From the NCBI GenBank assembly GCA_023432465.1, contig JAEYUO010000035.1, positions 15,726 to 79,725 on the forward strand: a stretch of 64,000 bases of DNA, read 5' to 3'. The number at the start of each line of letters is the position of its first letter. The stretch's first letter is position 1. Below are positions 36,408 to 45,155 of this stretch, piece after piece. The notes under the pieces are model-generated. The model saw only the letters and a list, made by a program, of their open reading frames with translations, was not told the origin of the DNA and did not search any database. The stretch comes from Planctomycetota bacterium. Its GTDB lineage: Bacteria; Planctomycetota; Phycisphaerae; Phycisphaerales; UBA1924. A program made the translations under genes and the position numbers.

Positions 36408-37478
36408 TCAACGCTTCGCGGCAAGCCCAATGGCCCGCTTCTGCGCGCTCGATACTCCCAGGGCAAGCACGCCTCCGGCGTCGACCCATTCGCCGCGCAC
36501 CGGTGTCCGCGACCCCCGGCGCATCGCCGCATACACCGCAAACTCCACACGCCGGTGTGTTGTGATGTGCCGGAACCTGCCGCACGAGTCCATCTCCGCG
36601 GCTTTCATCCCAAGCGATCTCGCCACCTCCGCGCGAGTCGGCGGGCGATCCGTGCGCTCCACCGTCGGCGCCTGCCACAGCCCCGCCCACATCCCCCCGT
36701 TGCCGCGCTGCTCCAAGAGAACCCGCCCACGAGCATCCCGCACGACGACCGTCGCGCAGTACACCACACGCTTCACCGTCGCCGCCTTCGCCAGCGGGAT
36801 CCGTTGCGTCGCTCCCATCTTCCTCGCTTCGCACACGCCCGCGAGCGGGCACTCTCCGCATCGCGGCTTGGCCGGCGCCGGAACGCACACCGTCGCGCCA
36901 AGTTCCATGATCGCTTCGTTCGCAATGCCCGCCCCGGGTCCGCGGAACCCCGCCGCGGCCAACTCGTCGGCGCGTTCCCAGAGCCACGGCTGAATCTCGC
37001 GGTCATCGGAACGCACCTCGCGGCCGTGGATCCGCAGCATCACGCGTGCGACATTCCCGTCGACGATCGGCGCTTGCTCACCATGCGCAATCGACGAAAC
37101 GGCCCCGGCCGTGTACCTGCCCACACCCGGCAGTTCGCGAAGCTCCGAGACCGACCGTGGCACTTTTCCCCCGAATCGCTCGACGATCATCTTCGCCGCA
37201 CCGTGCAGGTTCCGCGCACGCCGGTAGTACCCCATCCCCGTCCACATCGCCAGGACTTCCCGCTCATCTGCATCGGCGAGGGACTGAACAGTCGGGAACC
37301 GAGCCAGGAACCGCGGGAATCGTTCGATCACCCGGGAGACCTGCGTCTGCTGGAGCATCGCCTCCGAGACCAACACCGCGTACGGATCGCGGCGAAGACC
37401 GATCGCCGCACGCCACGGCAGTTGCCGCGAGTTGGCCGCGAACCACTTGACAAGGGACTGTACAGCGGTCGCCTTCAC
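36408..37478 (-). CDS. mutY: A/G-specific adenine DNA glycosylase
   Basis: MutY removes adenine mispaired with 8-oxoguanine. The 356-residue protein starts at GTG 37478. It shows R-x-L-P-W-R, the catalytic Glu in S-E-A-M-L-Q-Q-T-Q-V, the helix-hairpin-helix L-P-G-V-G-R-Y-T-A-G-A with the catalytic Asp in P-I-V-D-G-N-V-A-R, and an Fe-S cluster loop. The C-terminal third is a NUDIX-like 8-oxoG recognition domain (G-G-M-W-A-G-L-W-Q-A-P). The Fe-S loop spacing reads C-x8-C-x2-C-x5-C, against the usual C-x6-C-x2-C-x5-C. It follows yidC by 45 bases on the same strand. Confidence 0.94.
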   Translation of the reverse strand: MKATAVQSLVKWFAANSRQLPWRAAIGLRRDPYAVLVSEAMLQQTQVSRVIERFPRFLARFPTVQSLADADEREVLAMWTGMGYYRRARNLHGAAKMIVERFGGKVPRSVSELRELPGVGRYTAGAVSSIAHGEQAPIVDGNVARVMLRIHGREVRSDDREIQPWLWERADELAAAGFRGPGAGIANEAIMELGATVCVPAPAKPRCGECPLAGVCEARKMGATQRIPLAKAATVKRVVYCATVVVRDARGRVLLEQRGNGGMWAGLWQAPTVERTDRPPTRAEVARSLGMKAAEMDSCGRFRHITTHRRVEFAVYAAMRRGSRTPVRGEWVDAGGVLALGVSSAQKRAIGLAAKR

Positions 37479-37523
37479 AGCGGATCTCGTGGCCGTTCAT
37501 CTCTAAGATGCCGCGATGCGTTT

Positions 37524-39899
37524 TCAGGGCTTGCGGTACTTCTTCGTTGCCTGCTTCTTCTGCTCCTCGACGAGCTTCTGCCGGCGCTCAACCTCCGCCT
37601 GCAACCTGGCAAAGAAGCCGGGCTTCGCGCCCTTCTTCGCGGCATCCCGGTCCTTCCGGCCGTATGGCGTCGCAGGCGCAAGCCCCGCGGCGACCCGCTC
37701 CTCGTGCTTCTTCTCAAGCTCGTCGGCGTGCGCGCGGATCCACTTGCTCTCCAGGATGCCAAGCGTCGAGTTGACCATGAAGTACAGCGACAGTGCCGCG
37801 GGCGCGTTGTACATGAAGACGGGGAACATCACCACCATCATCACCTTCATCATCTTCTGCTGCTGTTCCTGCTCCGGGGTCATCTGCCCCGTCGAGGGCG
37901 GTGTCATGTACTTCTGCTGGATGTAGAACACGACGCCCAGCAGCAGCGGCAGGATGTTGAGTCCCTGGATCGGCCCCATGAGTCCCGAGAGCAGGGGGAT
38001 CGAGAACCCGTCCCAGTTGAACGCGTCACGGAAACTGACGAAGTTGTCGGGCTCGGCGAGGTCGGCTAGGAACGACCACCGCCCGCCGGTGACCCATTGC
38101 ACCGCGCCGAAGAATGCGGCCTCGTGGCGCAGCTCGAACGTAAAAAAGATCATGGCGTACAGGGCAATCCAGATCGGCGTCTGCAGCAGCGGCGGCAGGC
38201 AGCCGCGAGCGGCCGCGCCATAGTCGACGTGGCCCTCGCGCATCAGCTTGGTGACCTCTTCGCGCATCTTCGCCGGGTCGTTCTTGTACTTCTCCTGAAT
38301 CGCCTTCTGCTTGGGGGCCAGCGCCTGCATCTGCTTGCCGAAGCGGATCATGCTCAGCTGCGACCACCGTGTCACCGGGTGCAGCGCGGTCCGCACGCAC
38401 ACCACCAGCACCATGATCGCGAGCGCCCAGTCGAACACGACGTAATCGTGCAGGATCCCCAGGAACCACCGCAGGAACAACGCGACCGGCTGAAATGTGC
38501 AGAACGCGCACGGCCCGCCGAAGGTGAAGATCACCAACTCCGTCAGGCCGTAATAGCTCGCGGCGGGCTCGGCATCGATGTACTTCCCCGAGATCGGACC
38601 CGCATAGATCAGCATCGACAGATCGGCGCTCGAGCCCGGCGCGACAGTCAGCTTCGGTGAAGTCACCCGCAGGATCATCACCCCCGGCGAGGACCGCCCC
38701 GTCGCGCTCGGATCAACCGGCGAGGGCACCGCGAGCCGGTCCACCCGCTCGACGAGCTTGAACTCTTTGTCCTTGCCCGCGGGCTTGCTCAGATCGACGC
38801 CCGAGCCGGGCACCGGGTGCATCGCCACGGCAAAGTACCGCGAGGTCATGCCCGCCCACGACAGCCGCAGGCTGCTTTCACGCGATTCCTGATCCGGCCA
38901 CAGCGTGGTCGGTGGCCATGTCGGCAGGCCGGAGATGGAAGCCCCCGGCTTCCCAAGCACGCTGTCGTGTGCAAGCCGGTACTGCTTGCCGAGCACGATC
39001 TGATCAGGGTCCGAGGTGGCAGGCAGCACATAGCCAAACCGAACCCGTCGCACATCCCCGCCATACCGGATCGTGCCCAGCGGAAGGTCGCTCGGCCCAT
39101 ACTGGTTCCACACGATCGACAGCGGCCGATCGGACAGATTCTCAAACCCTTGTTCGAGTCCGACTTCGTACGAGTCAGGCCTGAGGACATACCGCCGCGT
39201 GATGCGAGCCAGCTCACGCTCCGCGCCATCCTCGGTGCGCTCGGTGATGATCGCCTCAAACGCGCCGGGCCCCGTCTGCCTCCACAGCGTGACCGTCGCA
39301 TCCGCGGTATCAAGCGAGAGGTCCACGCTCCGCCCGTCGATCTCCACGCTTCCCGCGGCCATCGGCGTCGTGCCGATCCGGTCACTCCCCGGCAGGCCGA
39401 CGAACCGCTGGATCGTTTCGTGTTCCTTCCGGTCCACATGCTCAAAGTGATTCGCCAGCCGCAGGCTCGAGAGGCCCGCGCCGAACACCGAGAACCGGAT
39501 CTCCATGTGATACGCGCCGCCATCGGCGCTCGGAGTCAAGCTGCCGATCGACTCCAGGGGCGCAAGCGGGAATCGCCGCGCGCGAAGCTCACCCAGCGGC
39601 AGTCCCGCAGTCGGGATCGCGGGAACACCCGCCGCGGCCGGCACAGCCGAATCGACGGGCTCCGTCGCCGGTTGATTGCCCGCATCTGTCGCTGATGCGC
39701 TCGGCTCGGGCGTGTTCGTTCCATCCGCACTGGCCGTTGCAGGGCTCGCGGCCGGTGCCGCGTCCTTGGCGATGGGCGGGGCGGGCTTCTTCGATCCGCT
39801 CACGGCGTAGAGGTACGCGATTCCGATTCCCGCAAGCACAATGGCAAGCGGAACGAGAATCCGGAACAGTCGGTTGGGTCTTGGACGGGCGTCGGGCAT
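37524..39899 (-). CDS. yidC: Membrane protein insertase YidC
   Basis: YidC inserts and folds inner-membrane proteins with or without SecYEG. The 791-residue protein has an N-terminal signal-anchor (about residues 13-33), a Pro/Ala/Thr-rich linker, a periplasmic beta-sandwich (about 95-420) and a C-terminal five-helix core. The core contains R-W-F-L-G-I-L-H-D, a cytoplasmic hairpin (M-Q-A-L-A-P-K-Q-K-A-I-Q-E-K-Y), G-C-L-P-P-L-L-Q-T-P-I-W-I-A-L-Y and F-M-V-N-S-T-L-G-I. The tail is basic (T-K-K-Y-R-K-P), as in ribosome-binding YidC. It is long for the family because of the linker. The start is uncertain: a GTG at 39929 would add 10 residues and neither has a clear ribosome-binding site. Confidence 0.93.
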   Translation of the reverse strand: MPDARPRPNRLFRILVPLAIVLAGIGIAYLYAVSGSKKPAPPIAKDAAPAASPATASADGTNTPEPSASATDAGNQPATEPVDSAVPAAAGVPAIPTAGLPLGELRARRFPLAPLESIGSLTPSADGGAYHMEIRFSVFGAGLSSLRLANHFEHVDRKEHETIQRFVGLPGSDRIGTTPMAAGSVEIDGRSVDLSLDTADATVTLWRQTGPGAFEAIITERTEDGAERELARITRRYVLRPDSYEVGLEQGFENLSDRPLSIVWNQYGPSDLPLGTIRYGGDVRRVRFGYVLPATSDPDQIVLGKQYRLAHDSVLGKPGASISGLPTWPPTTLWPDQESRESSLRLSWAGMTSRYFAVAMHPVPGSGVDLSKPAGKDKEFKLVERVDRLAVPSPVDPSATGRSSPGVMILRVTSPKLTVAPGSSADLSMLIYAGPISGKYIDAEPAASYYGLTELVIFTFGGPCAFCTFQPVALFLRWFLGILHDYVVFDWALAIMVLVVCVRTALHPVTRWSQLSMIRFGKQMQALAPKQKAIQEKYKNDPAKMREEVTKLMREGHVDYGAAARGCLPPLLQTPIWIALYAMIFFTFELRHEAAFFGAVQWVTGGRWSFLADLAEPDNFVSFRDAFNWDGFSIPLLSGLMGPIQGLNILPLLLGVVFYIQQKYMTPPSTGQMTPEQEQQQKMMKVMMVVMFPVFMYNAPAALSLYFMVNSTLGILESKWIRAHADELEKKHEERVAAGLAPATPYGRKDRDAAKKGAKPGFFARLQAEVERRQKLVEEQKKQATKKYRKP

Positions 39900-39971
39900 G
39901 GGGCGGATGATAGATGGAGGCAAGGGCACCTGCCGAAGGGTTCCTCAGAGCCCTACCTTCACGCCTTCTCG

Positions 39972-40754
39972 CTACCGACCCTCGTACAGCCGATCGCCCA
40001 GCCAGTCAGACAGGGCGCCAATCGCCTTGATCTTGCTGGCGGTCTTCTCGACGTCGTACTCGATCCGAACAAACTGGATCCGATCCGGACTCAGAATCGT
40101 GTAGCAAGCCCGGGGATCAAGGTCCCGCGGCTGTCCGACCGAGCCGACGTTGATGATCGCCTTCTCGTCCATGAACTTGTACGTCGCGTCGGTCAGTTCC
40201 GCCGGCGGATAGAAGTCAGGCTCATCCGTGAACACCCCGGGCACGTGCGTGTGCCCGACGATACAGAACCTCGGGACCCGCTCGAAGATCGTGGTGACTT
40301 TGTCCGGGGCGGACTGGCAGTCGTCCGGGAAGATGTACTCGTTGATCGGCCGTCGCGGCGAGCCATGCACCGCCAGCATCGGTAGGTTGGATTCCGGAGT
40401 CGCCTCCACCACGCGGACCCGAAGCTGCCCCAGAAACTCGTACCGTGAGCGTCGAAGCTCGGGGTCGGGCTCCGCATCAAACTGCTGCCGCGTCCAATAT
40501 GCCGCCTGCTCCGCACCGGGGTTGAAGTTGGTCGGCTCGTAGAGCACCGAGAAGTCGTGGTTGCCCATCAGCGACCACGCGCAGCGCTGACGGATCAGAT
40601 CGACACATTCCAGCGGGTCCGGGCCGTAGCCGATGATGTCCCCAAGCGAGATGATCCGCTCGATGCCCCGCGCATCGATATCCGCCAGCACAGTCTTGAG
40701 CGCCTCGGCGTTGGCGTGGACATCGGAGATGATCGCCACCTGTTTTTGCGCCAC
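39972..40754 (-). CDS. Calcineurin-like metallophosphoesterase
   Basis: The 260-residue protein has the full metal-binding set: D-V-H (I-I-S-D-V-H-A-N-A-E-A-L), G-D (S-L-G-D-I-I-G-Y-G-P-D-P), G-N-H-D, H-G-S-P and G-H-T-H. The I-G-Y-G-P-x-P-x-E-C motif is typical of the YfcE/DR1281-like subgroup, whose members act as phosphodiesterases or protein phosphatases; the substrate is unknown. The start is a GTG at 40754. It precedes yidC on the same strand with 72 bases between. Confidence 0.88.
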   Translation of the reverse strand: MAQKQVAIISDVHANAEALKTVLADIDARGIERIISLGDIIGYGPDPLECVDLIRQRCAWSLMGNHDFSVLYEPTNFNPGAEQAAYWTRQQFDAEPDPELRRSRYEFLGQLRVRVVEATPESNLPMLAVHGSPRRPINEYIFPDDCQSAPDKVTTIFERVPRFCIVGHTHVPGVFTDEPDFYPPAELTDATYKFMDEKAIINVGSVGQPRDLDPRACYTILSPDRIQFVRIEYDVEKTASKIKAIGALSDWLGDRLYEGR

Positions 40755-41030
40755 GTCAATGTCCTTACCCGGGTCTCCGGCTCGACCCCTCCCCGGGGGA
40801 GGGGAATCCTAACGGCAGTCCGTCCGCGCTGCCACGACCCTCCCCCGCATCGCCCCGTGCCTCGTTCTTACTCGGCTTTCCGCCTCTCGCCTTACCCATC
40901 CCGTCCGGATTGCCGATCTTGACCCCGGGCCTACCATGCGAATCGATCGGTCCGCGGCTCACTCCCCGCGGTTCCGACGCCCCGCCGTCCCCTTTCTTCC
41001 GGCCGGGCGGGCCCAACAAGGAGGCAGGGA

Positions 41031-41609
41031 ATGCCCTCAGTGAACGTCTCCTATCAACGAACCCGTGAGATGACCATCGACGAGCTTTTGCTCGAGAACC
41101 GGGTCATCTTTCTGATCGGTGAGATCAACCACGCCTCCGCCGCCCGGCTCATGATGCAGATGTTTTACCTTGAGCATCAGAAGGCGGGCCAGGAGATCCA
41201 CTTCTACATCAACTCGCCCGGCGGCGCGGTGGATGACACCCTCGCCATCTACGACACCATGCGCTTCCTCAAGAGCCCGGTGTCCACCTACTGCCTCGGC
41301 CGGGCCTACTCCGGCGGCGCGGTCCTCCTCACCGCGGGCACAAAGGGCAAGCGGTTCATCCTCCCCCACGCCAAGGTCATGGTCCATCAGCCCTATGGCG
41401 GTGTCGGCGGTCAGGCCGAGGACATCCGCATTCAGGCCGAGCAGATCATCAAGTCCAAGACCGAACTGATCCGCATCGTCGCCAAGCACACCGGCCAGAG
41501 CGAGGACCAGGTCCGCAAGGACGGCGAGCGCGACAAGTACTTCAACGCCATGGAGGCCAAGGAGTACGGCCTGGTCGATGAAGTCATCGCCGAGCCCCCG
41601 ATCGCCTGA
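41031..41609 (+). CDS. clpP: ATP-dependent Clp protease proteolytic subunit, copy 1
   Basis: ClpP subunits form the barrel-shaped peptidase that works with Clp ATPases. The 192-residue protein has catalytic Ser in [10 protein letters not shown] (usual A-S-M-G), His in M-V-H-Q-P and Asp in E-R-D-K-Y-F, so the triad is complete. Gly replaces Met after the nucleophile. AAGGAGG lies shortly before ATG 41031. The second clpP follows after 52 bases, so the two are probably co-transcribed and may form a mixed barrel. Confidence 0.95.
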   Translation: MPSVNVSYQRTREMTIDELLLENRVIFLIGEINHASAARLMMQMFYLEHQKAGQEIHFYINSPGGAVDDTLAIYDTMRFLKSPVSTYCLGRAYSGGAVLLTAGTKGKRFILPHAKVMVHQPYGGVGGQAEDIRIQAEQIIKSKTELIRIVAKHTGQSEDQVRKDGERDKYFNAMEAKEYGLVDEVIAEPPIA

Positions 41610-41661
41610 TCACACCGTTCTCGCTCTTCCACGATCGTCCACGCCCACCAAGGGTTCAAAC

Positions 41662-42285
41662 ATGTCCGGTTACATGGTCCCCATCGTCATCGAGCAGTCC
41701 GGCCGCGGCGAACGCGCGTACGACATCTATTCCCGCCTGCTCAAGGACCGCATCATCTTTCTCGGCGGCGGCGTGGGCGATGAGATCGCCAGCCTCATCA
41801 TCGCCCAGCTGCTCTTCCTCGCCAACGAGGACCCCAAGGCCGATGTCCACCTCTACATCAACTCGCCCGGCGGCTCCGTCTCCGCGGGTCTGGGCATCAT
41901 CGACACGATGAACTTCATCCAGTGCGATGTCTGCACGTACATCATCGGCCAGGCCGCGAGCATGGGCTCCATCATCGCCGCCAGCGGCGCAAAGGGAAAG
42001 CGCTACACGCTCGCCAACGCCCGCAACCTCATGCACCAGCCCCTCATCGGCGGCGTCATGGAGGGCCAGGCCACGGATCTGGAGATCGAAGCCCGCGAGA
42101 TGCTCCGCATCCGCGACCGCCTCTACGACATCTACTCCCGGGCCACCGGCCAGACCGTCGAACGCATCACCGCCGACTGCGACCGCAACAAGTGGCTCGA
42201 CGAGAAGGAGATGCTCGAGTACGGCCTGGTGGACCGCGTGCTCACCAGCATGCCTGTCCTGAAGCGTGAGCCCGGCATCGAATAA
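41662..42285 (+). CDS. clpP: ClpP subunit, copy 2, with Asp-to-Asn at the triad position
   Basis: The 207-residue protein has the ClpP fold with the nucleophile in Q-A-A-S-M-G-S and His in L-M-H-Q-P. The residue aligned with the catalytic Asp (from the conserved E-Y-G-L-V-D anchor counted back, as in E. coli E-R-D-R-F) is Asn in C-D-R-N-K-W. AAGGG precedes ATG 41662 by eight bases. The pair with clpP1 recalls bacteria with two ClpP isoforms. Whether copy 2 is active, weakly active or structural cannot be told from sequence. Confidence 0.93.
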   Translation: MSGYMVPIVIEQSGRGERAYDIYSRLLKDRIIFLGGGVGDEIASLIIAQLLFLANEDPKADVHLYINSPGGSVSAGLGIIDTMNFIQCDVCTYIIGQAASMGSIIAASGAKGKRYTLANARNLMHQPLIGGVMEGQATDLEIEAREMLRIRDRLYDIYSRATGQTVERITADCDRNKWLDEKEMLEYGLVDRVLTSMPVLKREPGIE

Positions 42286-42300
42286 GTTTCGCCCGCTGCT

Positions 42301-44421
42301 TTATCGCGCGGGGCTCAACCCCGTCGCCGTTTGCGGCTTGATCGTTCCCGGTGCACGCACGTTCGCCTGGATCGTCACGGTGTACCACGCGCCGAGCTCG
42401 GGATCGTGAATCGACCACACCATCGCGCCGCCGGGCTCCAGCCTCTTTGGCAGGTTCCAGCTCCCCTCGGTGGACATCCCGTTTACGCTGCGCGAATAGC
42501 TCCCGGTGCACCGGATGGCGTCCCCATCAGGAGTGCCGCGGAGTCGGATCGCCTGCTTCGCATCCGGCGAGTCCGGCTCGGGGCTCAGCTCAAGCATTGC
42601 CTCCTGATCCGGATACACCCACACCTGTGGCGCCGACAGCAGGGCATACCCCGCCCTTCCGCGCAGCTCTTCCTGATACGCCGCGAACTCCGCAGCACCC
42701 AGCTCCGCCCCGCCGGGGTACGCCGACCACTTCAACCGCGGCCCATCACCCTTGGGCGAGCCGTAGTCCTTCGGCGCATCTATGCGGTGGATGCGGACGA
42801 TAAAGTTGATCAGCGGCCGCGTCTCCGCCGTCGATGGCCGCGCCGCCGCGCCATCCTCGGCAAGGGTGATGCTCGCCTCATCCGGCCCCGGCGAGACGCA
42901 CACCAGCAGCCGCTCCCCGCCGATCACCCCGGTCGCCAGCAACGCGACGGTCTCGCCCTGTGGCACCTTCACCCCGCGGACACGCGCACTCGAAGCCGTC
43001 CGCGCATCTCCGTACCTCGCGAAGTCCAGGTCCATCGTGTATACGCGGCGGCGGTCTGCTCCCGCCGGGATCATCACCTGCGTCACCGTCGAGTCGAGCG
43101 TGAAACCCTCCATCGGCTGGCCGTTTCGCGCATCCATGCCGACGCTGATGGTTGCTTTCCCGCCCGGCACGACCTCCAGCCGGGGTCGCGACAGCACCGC
43201 GCCCGCGTCCGCCGCCGTAGCGCCGGCAAGCACCTCCGCAAACTCCGAGCGTGTCAGCACTCGCTCGATGCTCCAGTCCGGCTCGGGCGTGCCTGCCCGC
43301 ACCTGGCCGAGGGCAAAGTCCAGCTTGGGGTGCTGCGGCCATGATCGCAGGATTGTCACCCGGATCGGGAGCGAGCCCTTGAACGGCTCGCTCTCCGCGC
43401 CCATCAGGCTCACATTGTCGCGGGCCTGCACGTCCCCGCCGGAACGTGATCCTGTGCACGCAACGAGTATCGCCGCCAGCGCGAGCACCAGCGCGGCCTG
43501 AGCCGCGACCGGCCAGCGTGCAGATGCCGAGAGCGCCCGCACCCTCGACCGCAGCGCCGTGCCGAAGGGCAGCGCGGGCGCAAGCCACGCAATCGGCCGC
43601 GACGACGCCAGTTCGATCAGCGTCCGTCCATAGTTCTCGCGCTCTGTCGCGCCCGCACCACGAAGGGCACGGTCGTCGCATGCTTCCTCCATCAATCCAC
43701 GGATGCGGACCGCCGCGAGCCACACCGCGACGATCGGCCACGCCGCGATCACCACCGCGTGCAGAATCGCCGCCGTGATCGGATCGTGCCGCGCCACGTG
43801 CGCCGCCTCGTGCCGAAGCACCCATCCGAGACCCGTTGACCCCGCGCGGGACTCAAGGTCCCGCGGAATCACCAGCCGCGGCCGCCAGGCACCGATCAAC
43901 ACCGGTCCCGCCGATTCGTGCATCAGCACCGGCACGCCCCCCGAGCCAAGCCGCAACTCGCACGCTCGAGCCTGCCGCTCGATGCGTCGCATCCTGCGTG
44001 CACCCGCAGCCCACGCAAGAGCCAGTGCCGCAACGCCCAGTCCATACAGCGGCATGACGACCTGCGCCGCGGCCAACCCCGCGCCCCGTGCCGATCCCGC
44101 GAACGGGGACGCCGGATCCGCGGTCGCCGCCGCGATGGGCTCGGCGGATCCTCCCGTTCCGACATCGTTGATGCTTATCCGCACATCGACCGGAGTGATG
44201 CCAGCAAGCCCGATCGGCGACTCCAGGGACACGGGGAGCGCAAGCCGCATCAGCACCGCGGCATACAGCAGCATCCGCCAGGCCGGCGCGACCCGCCGAG
44301 CAAGCGCCCGGTCCGCAACCACCGCCAGCGCGAGCATCCCCGCGCACCAGATGTTCATCCACACCACCCATCCAAGCACAGCCTCACCCGAGCCCTCGAG
44401 CCATAGCAGCATGTCATTCAC
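42301..44421 (-). CDS. M56 (BlaR1/MecR1-type) membrane metallopeptidase with secretin-like C-terminal modules
   Basis: The N-terminal 330 residues contain several transmembrane helices and the M56 zinc site H-E-A-A-H with a downstream E-E-A-C-D-D-R-A, as in BlaR1/MecR1, which cleave BlaI/MecI repressors. A last helix (about 300-320) is followed by a 380-residue extracytoplasmic part. That part has no penicillin-binding motifs. Instead it has two stretches resembling secretin-type repeats: V-L-S-R-P-R-L-E-V-V-P-G-G-K-A-T-I-S-V-G, and A-L-L-S-A-P-Q-V-W-V-Y-P-D-Q-E-A. The 706-residue protein overlaps the BlaI-type gene by eight bases. The sensed signal is unknown. Confidence 0.85.
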   Translation of the reverse strand: MNDMLLWLEGSGEAVLGWVVWMNIWCAGMLALAVVADRALARRVAPAWRMLLYAAVLMRLALPVSLESPIGLAGITPVDVRISINDVGTGGSAEPIAAATADPASPFAGSARGAGLAAAQVVMPLYGLGVAALALAWAAGARRMRRIERQARACELRLGSGGVPVLMHESAGPVLIGAWRPRLVIPRDLESRAGSTGLGWVLRHEAAHVARHDPITAAILHAVVIAAWPIVAVWLAAVRIRGLMEEACDDRALRGAGATERENYGRTLIELASSRPIAWLAPALPFGTALRSRVRALSASARWPVAAQAALVLALAAILVACTGSRSGGDVQARDNVSLMGAESEPFKGSLPIRVTILRSWPQHPKLDFALGQVRAGTPEPDWSIERVLTRSEFAEVLAGATAADAGAVLSRPRLEVVPGGKATISVGMDARNGQPMEGFTLDSTVTQVMIPAGADRRRVYTMDLDFARYGDARTASSARVRGVKVPQGETVALLATGVIGGERLLVCVSPGPDEASITLAEDGAAARPSTAETRPLINFIVRIHRIDAPKDYGSPKGDGPRLKWSAYPGGAELGAAEFAAYQEELRGRAGYALLSAPQVWVYPDQEAMLELSPEPDSPDAKQAIRLRGTPDGDAIRCTGSYSRSVNGMSTEGSWNLPKRLEPGGAMVWSIHDPELGAWYTVTIQANVRAPGTIKPQTATGLSPAR

Positions 44422-44830
44422 GGGTGATCTCCTTTGCCTGCGTCCTGCTCTGCTCTTTCAGCATCGCGAGCAGCGCATCGCGCTCCTTGCGCGAAAGCCT
44501 CGCCTCGCTCGCGATAAACTCGAGCGCCGGCGCAACCGCGCCGCCAAACGCCGATGCAACGAACTTCAACCATGCCCCGCGCCGCGCATCGCGAGGCTGG
44601 ACCACGGGCGTGTACTCCCACACATTCCCCACCTGCCGCGCGCGGACATGCCCCTTCTCGACCATCCGGTCAAGCATCGTCTTGACGGTCGAGTACGCCC
44701 ACCCGCGCGTCCCCTTCACCGATTCCGCCACTTCCCGCGCGGTCGCCCGGCCGCGCTCCCACAACGCCTCCAGAAGGTCCCATTCCCCATCGCTGATGGG
44801 CTGCGAAAGGGGCGATCCGTCCTTGCTCAT
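44414..44830 (-). CDS. BlaI/MecI-family transcriptional repressor
   Basis: The 138-residue protein has the winged-helix of the family (I-S-D-G-E-W-D-L-L-E-A-L-W, A-T-A-R-E-V-A, T-V-K-T-M-L-D-R-M-V-E-K-G) followed by a C-terminal dimerisation and cleavage region. ATG 44830 has GGAGA nine bases upstream; the longer frame from 44935 would run through the operator and is rejected. Overlap with the downstream M56 peptidase gene indicates a classical BlaI-BlaR pair. Autoregulation is likely through the palindrome at 44877-44888. No beta-lactamase gene is adjacent. Confidence 0.92.
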   Translation of the reverse strand: MSKDGSPLSQPISDGEWDLLEALWERGRATAREVAESVKGTRGWAYSTVKTMLDRMVEKGHVRARQVGNVWEYTPVVQPRDARRGAWLKFVASAFGGAVAPALEFIASEARLSRKERDALLAMLKEQSRTQAKEITRE

Positions 44831-44876
44831 TTCCGGTGTCTCCGTGCGATGCGATGCGACATGGTTCGCAAAGACA

Positions 44877-44888
44877 CTACAAGTGTAG
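44877..44888 (-). promoter_or_regulatory. BlaI/MecI-type operator
   Basis: CTACAAGTGTAG is a perfect inverted repeat (CTACA, AG, TGTAG) containing the TACA/TGTA half-sites typical of BlaI/MecI operators. It lies 47 bases upstream of the BlaI-type start. The surrounding 44831-45155 holds no gene; its right part is the leader of the S1-domain gene. Confidence 0.72.
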
Positions 44889-45155
44889 CAGTATCGGGGT
44901 TGCAGGGCCGCTCCCTCCACTTTCCTGCCCTCCACGCCCTCCCGGTCGCCTGTCTCCGTCCAAGGGGTCCGATACTCCGCGTTCGCACACCCCGCCGCGC
45001 CCCGTCGGATGCCCGAACCACTTGCCGCGTGTAGACTTGTCGTTCACCCGGATGGGGTACGGATGTCGCATCGTGTTGATGCGACTTTCCGCATCCGCCA
45101 GACCGGCTCTTCAGGAGCGAGCCCGCACAGTTTCACCGACTGCTCGACTCGAGTT

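Noticed and set aside
40765..41019. 84-codon frame upstream of clpP1
   Set aside because: Low-complexity Gly/Arg/Pro composition, no start signal and no family; it lies in the promoter region between divergent genes.
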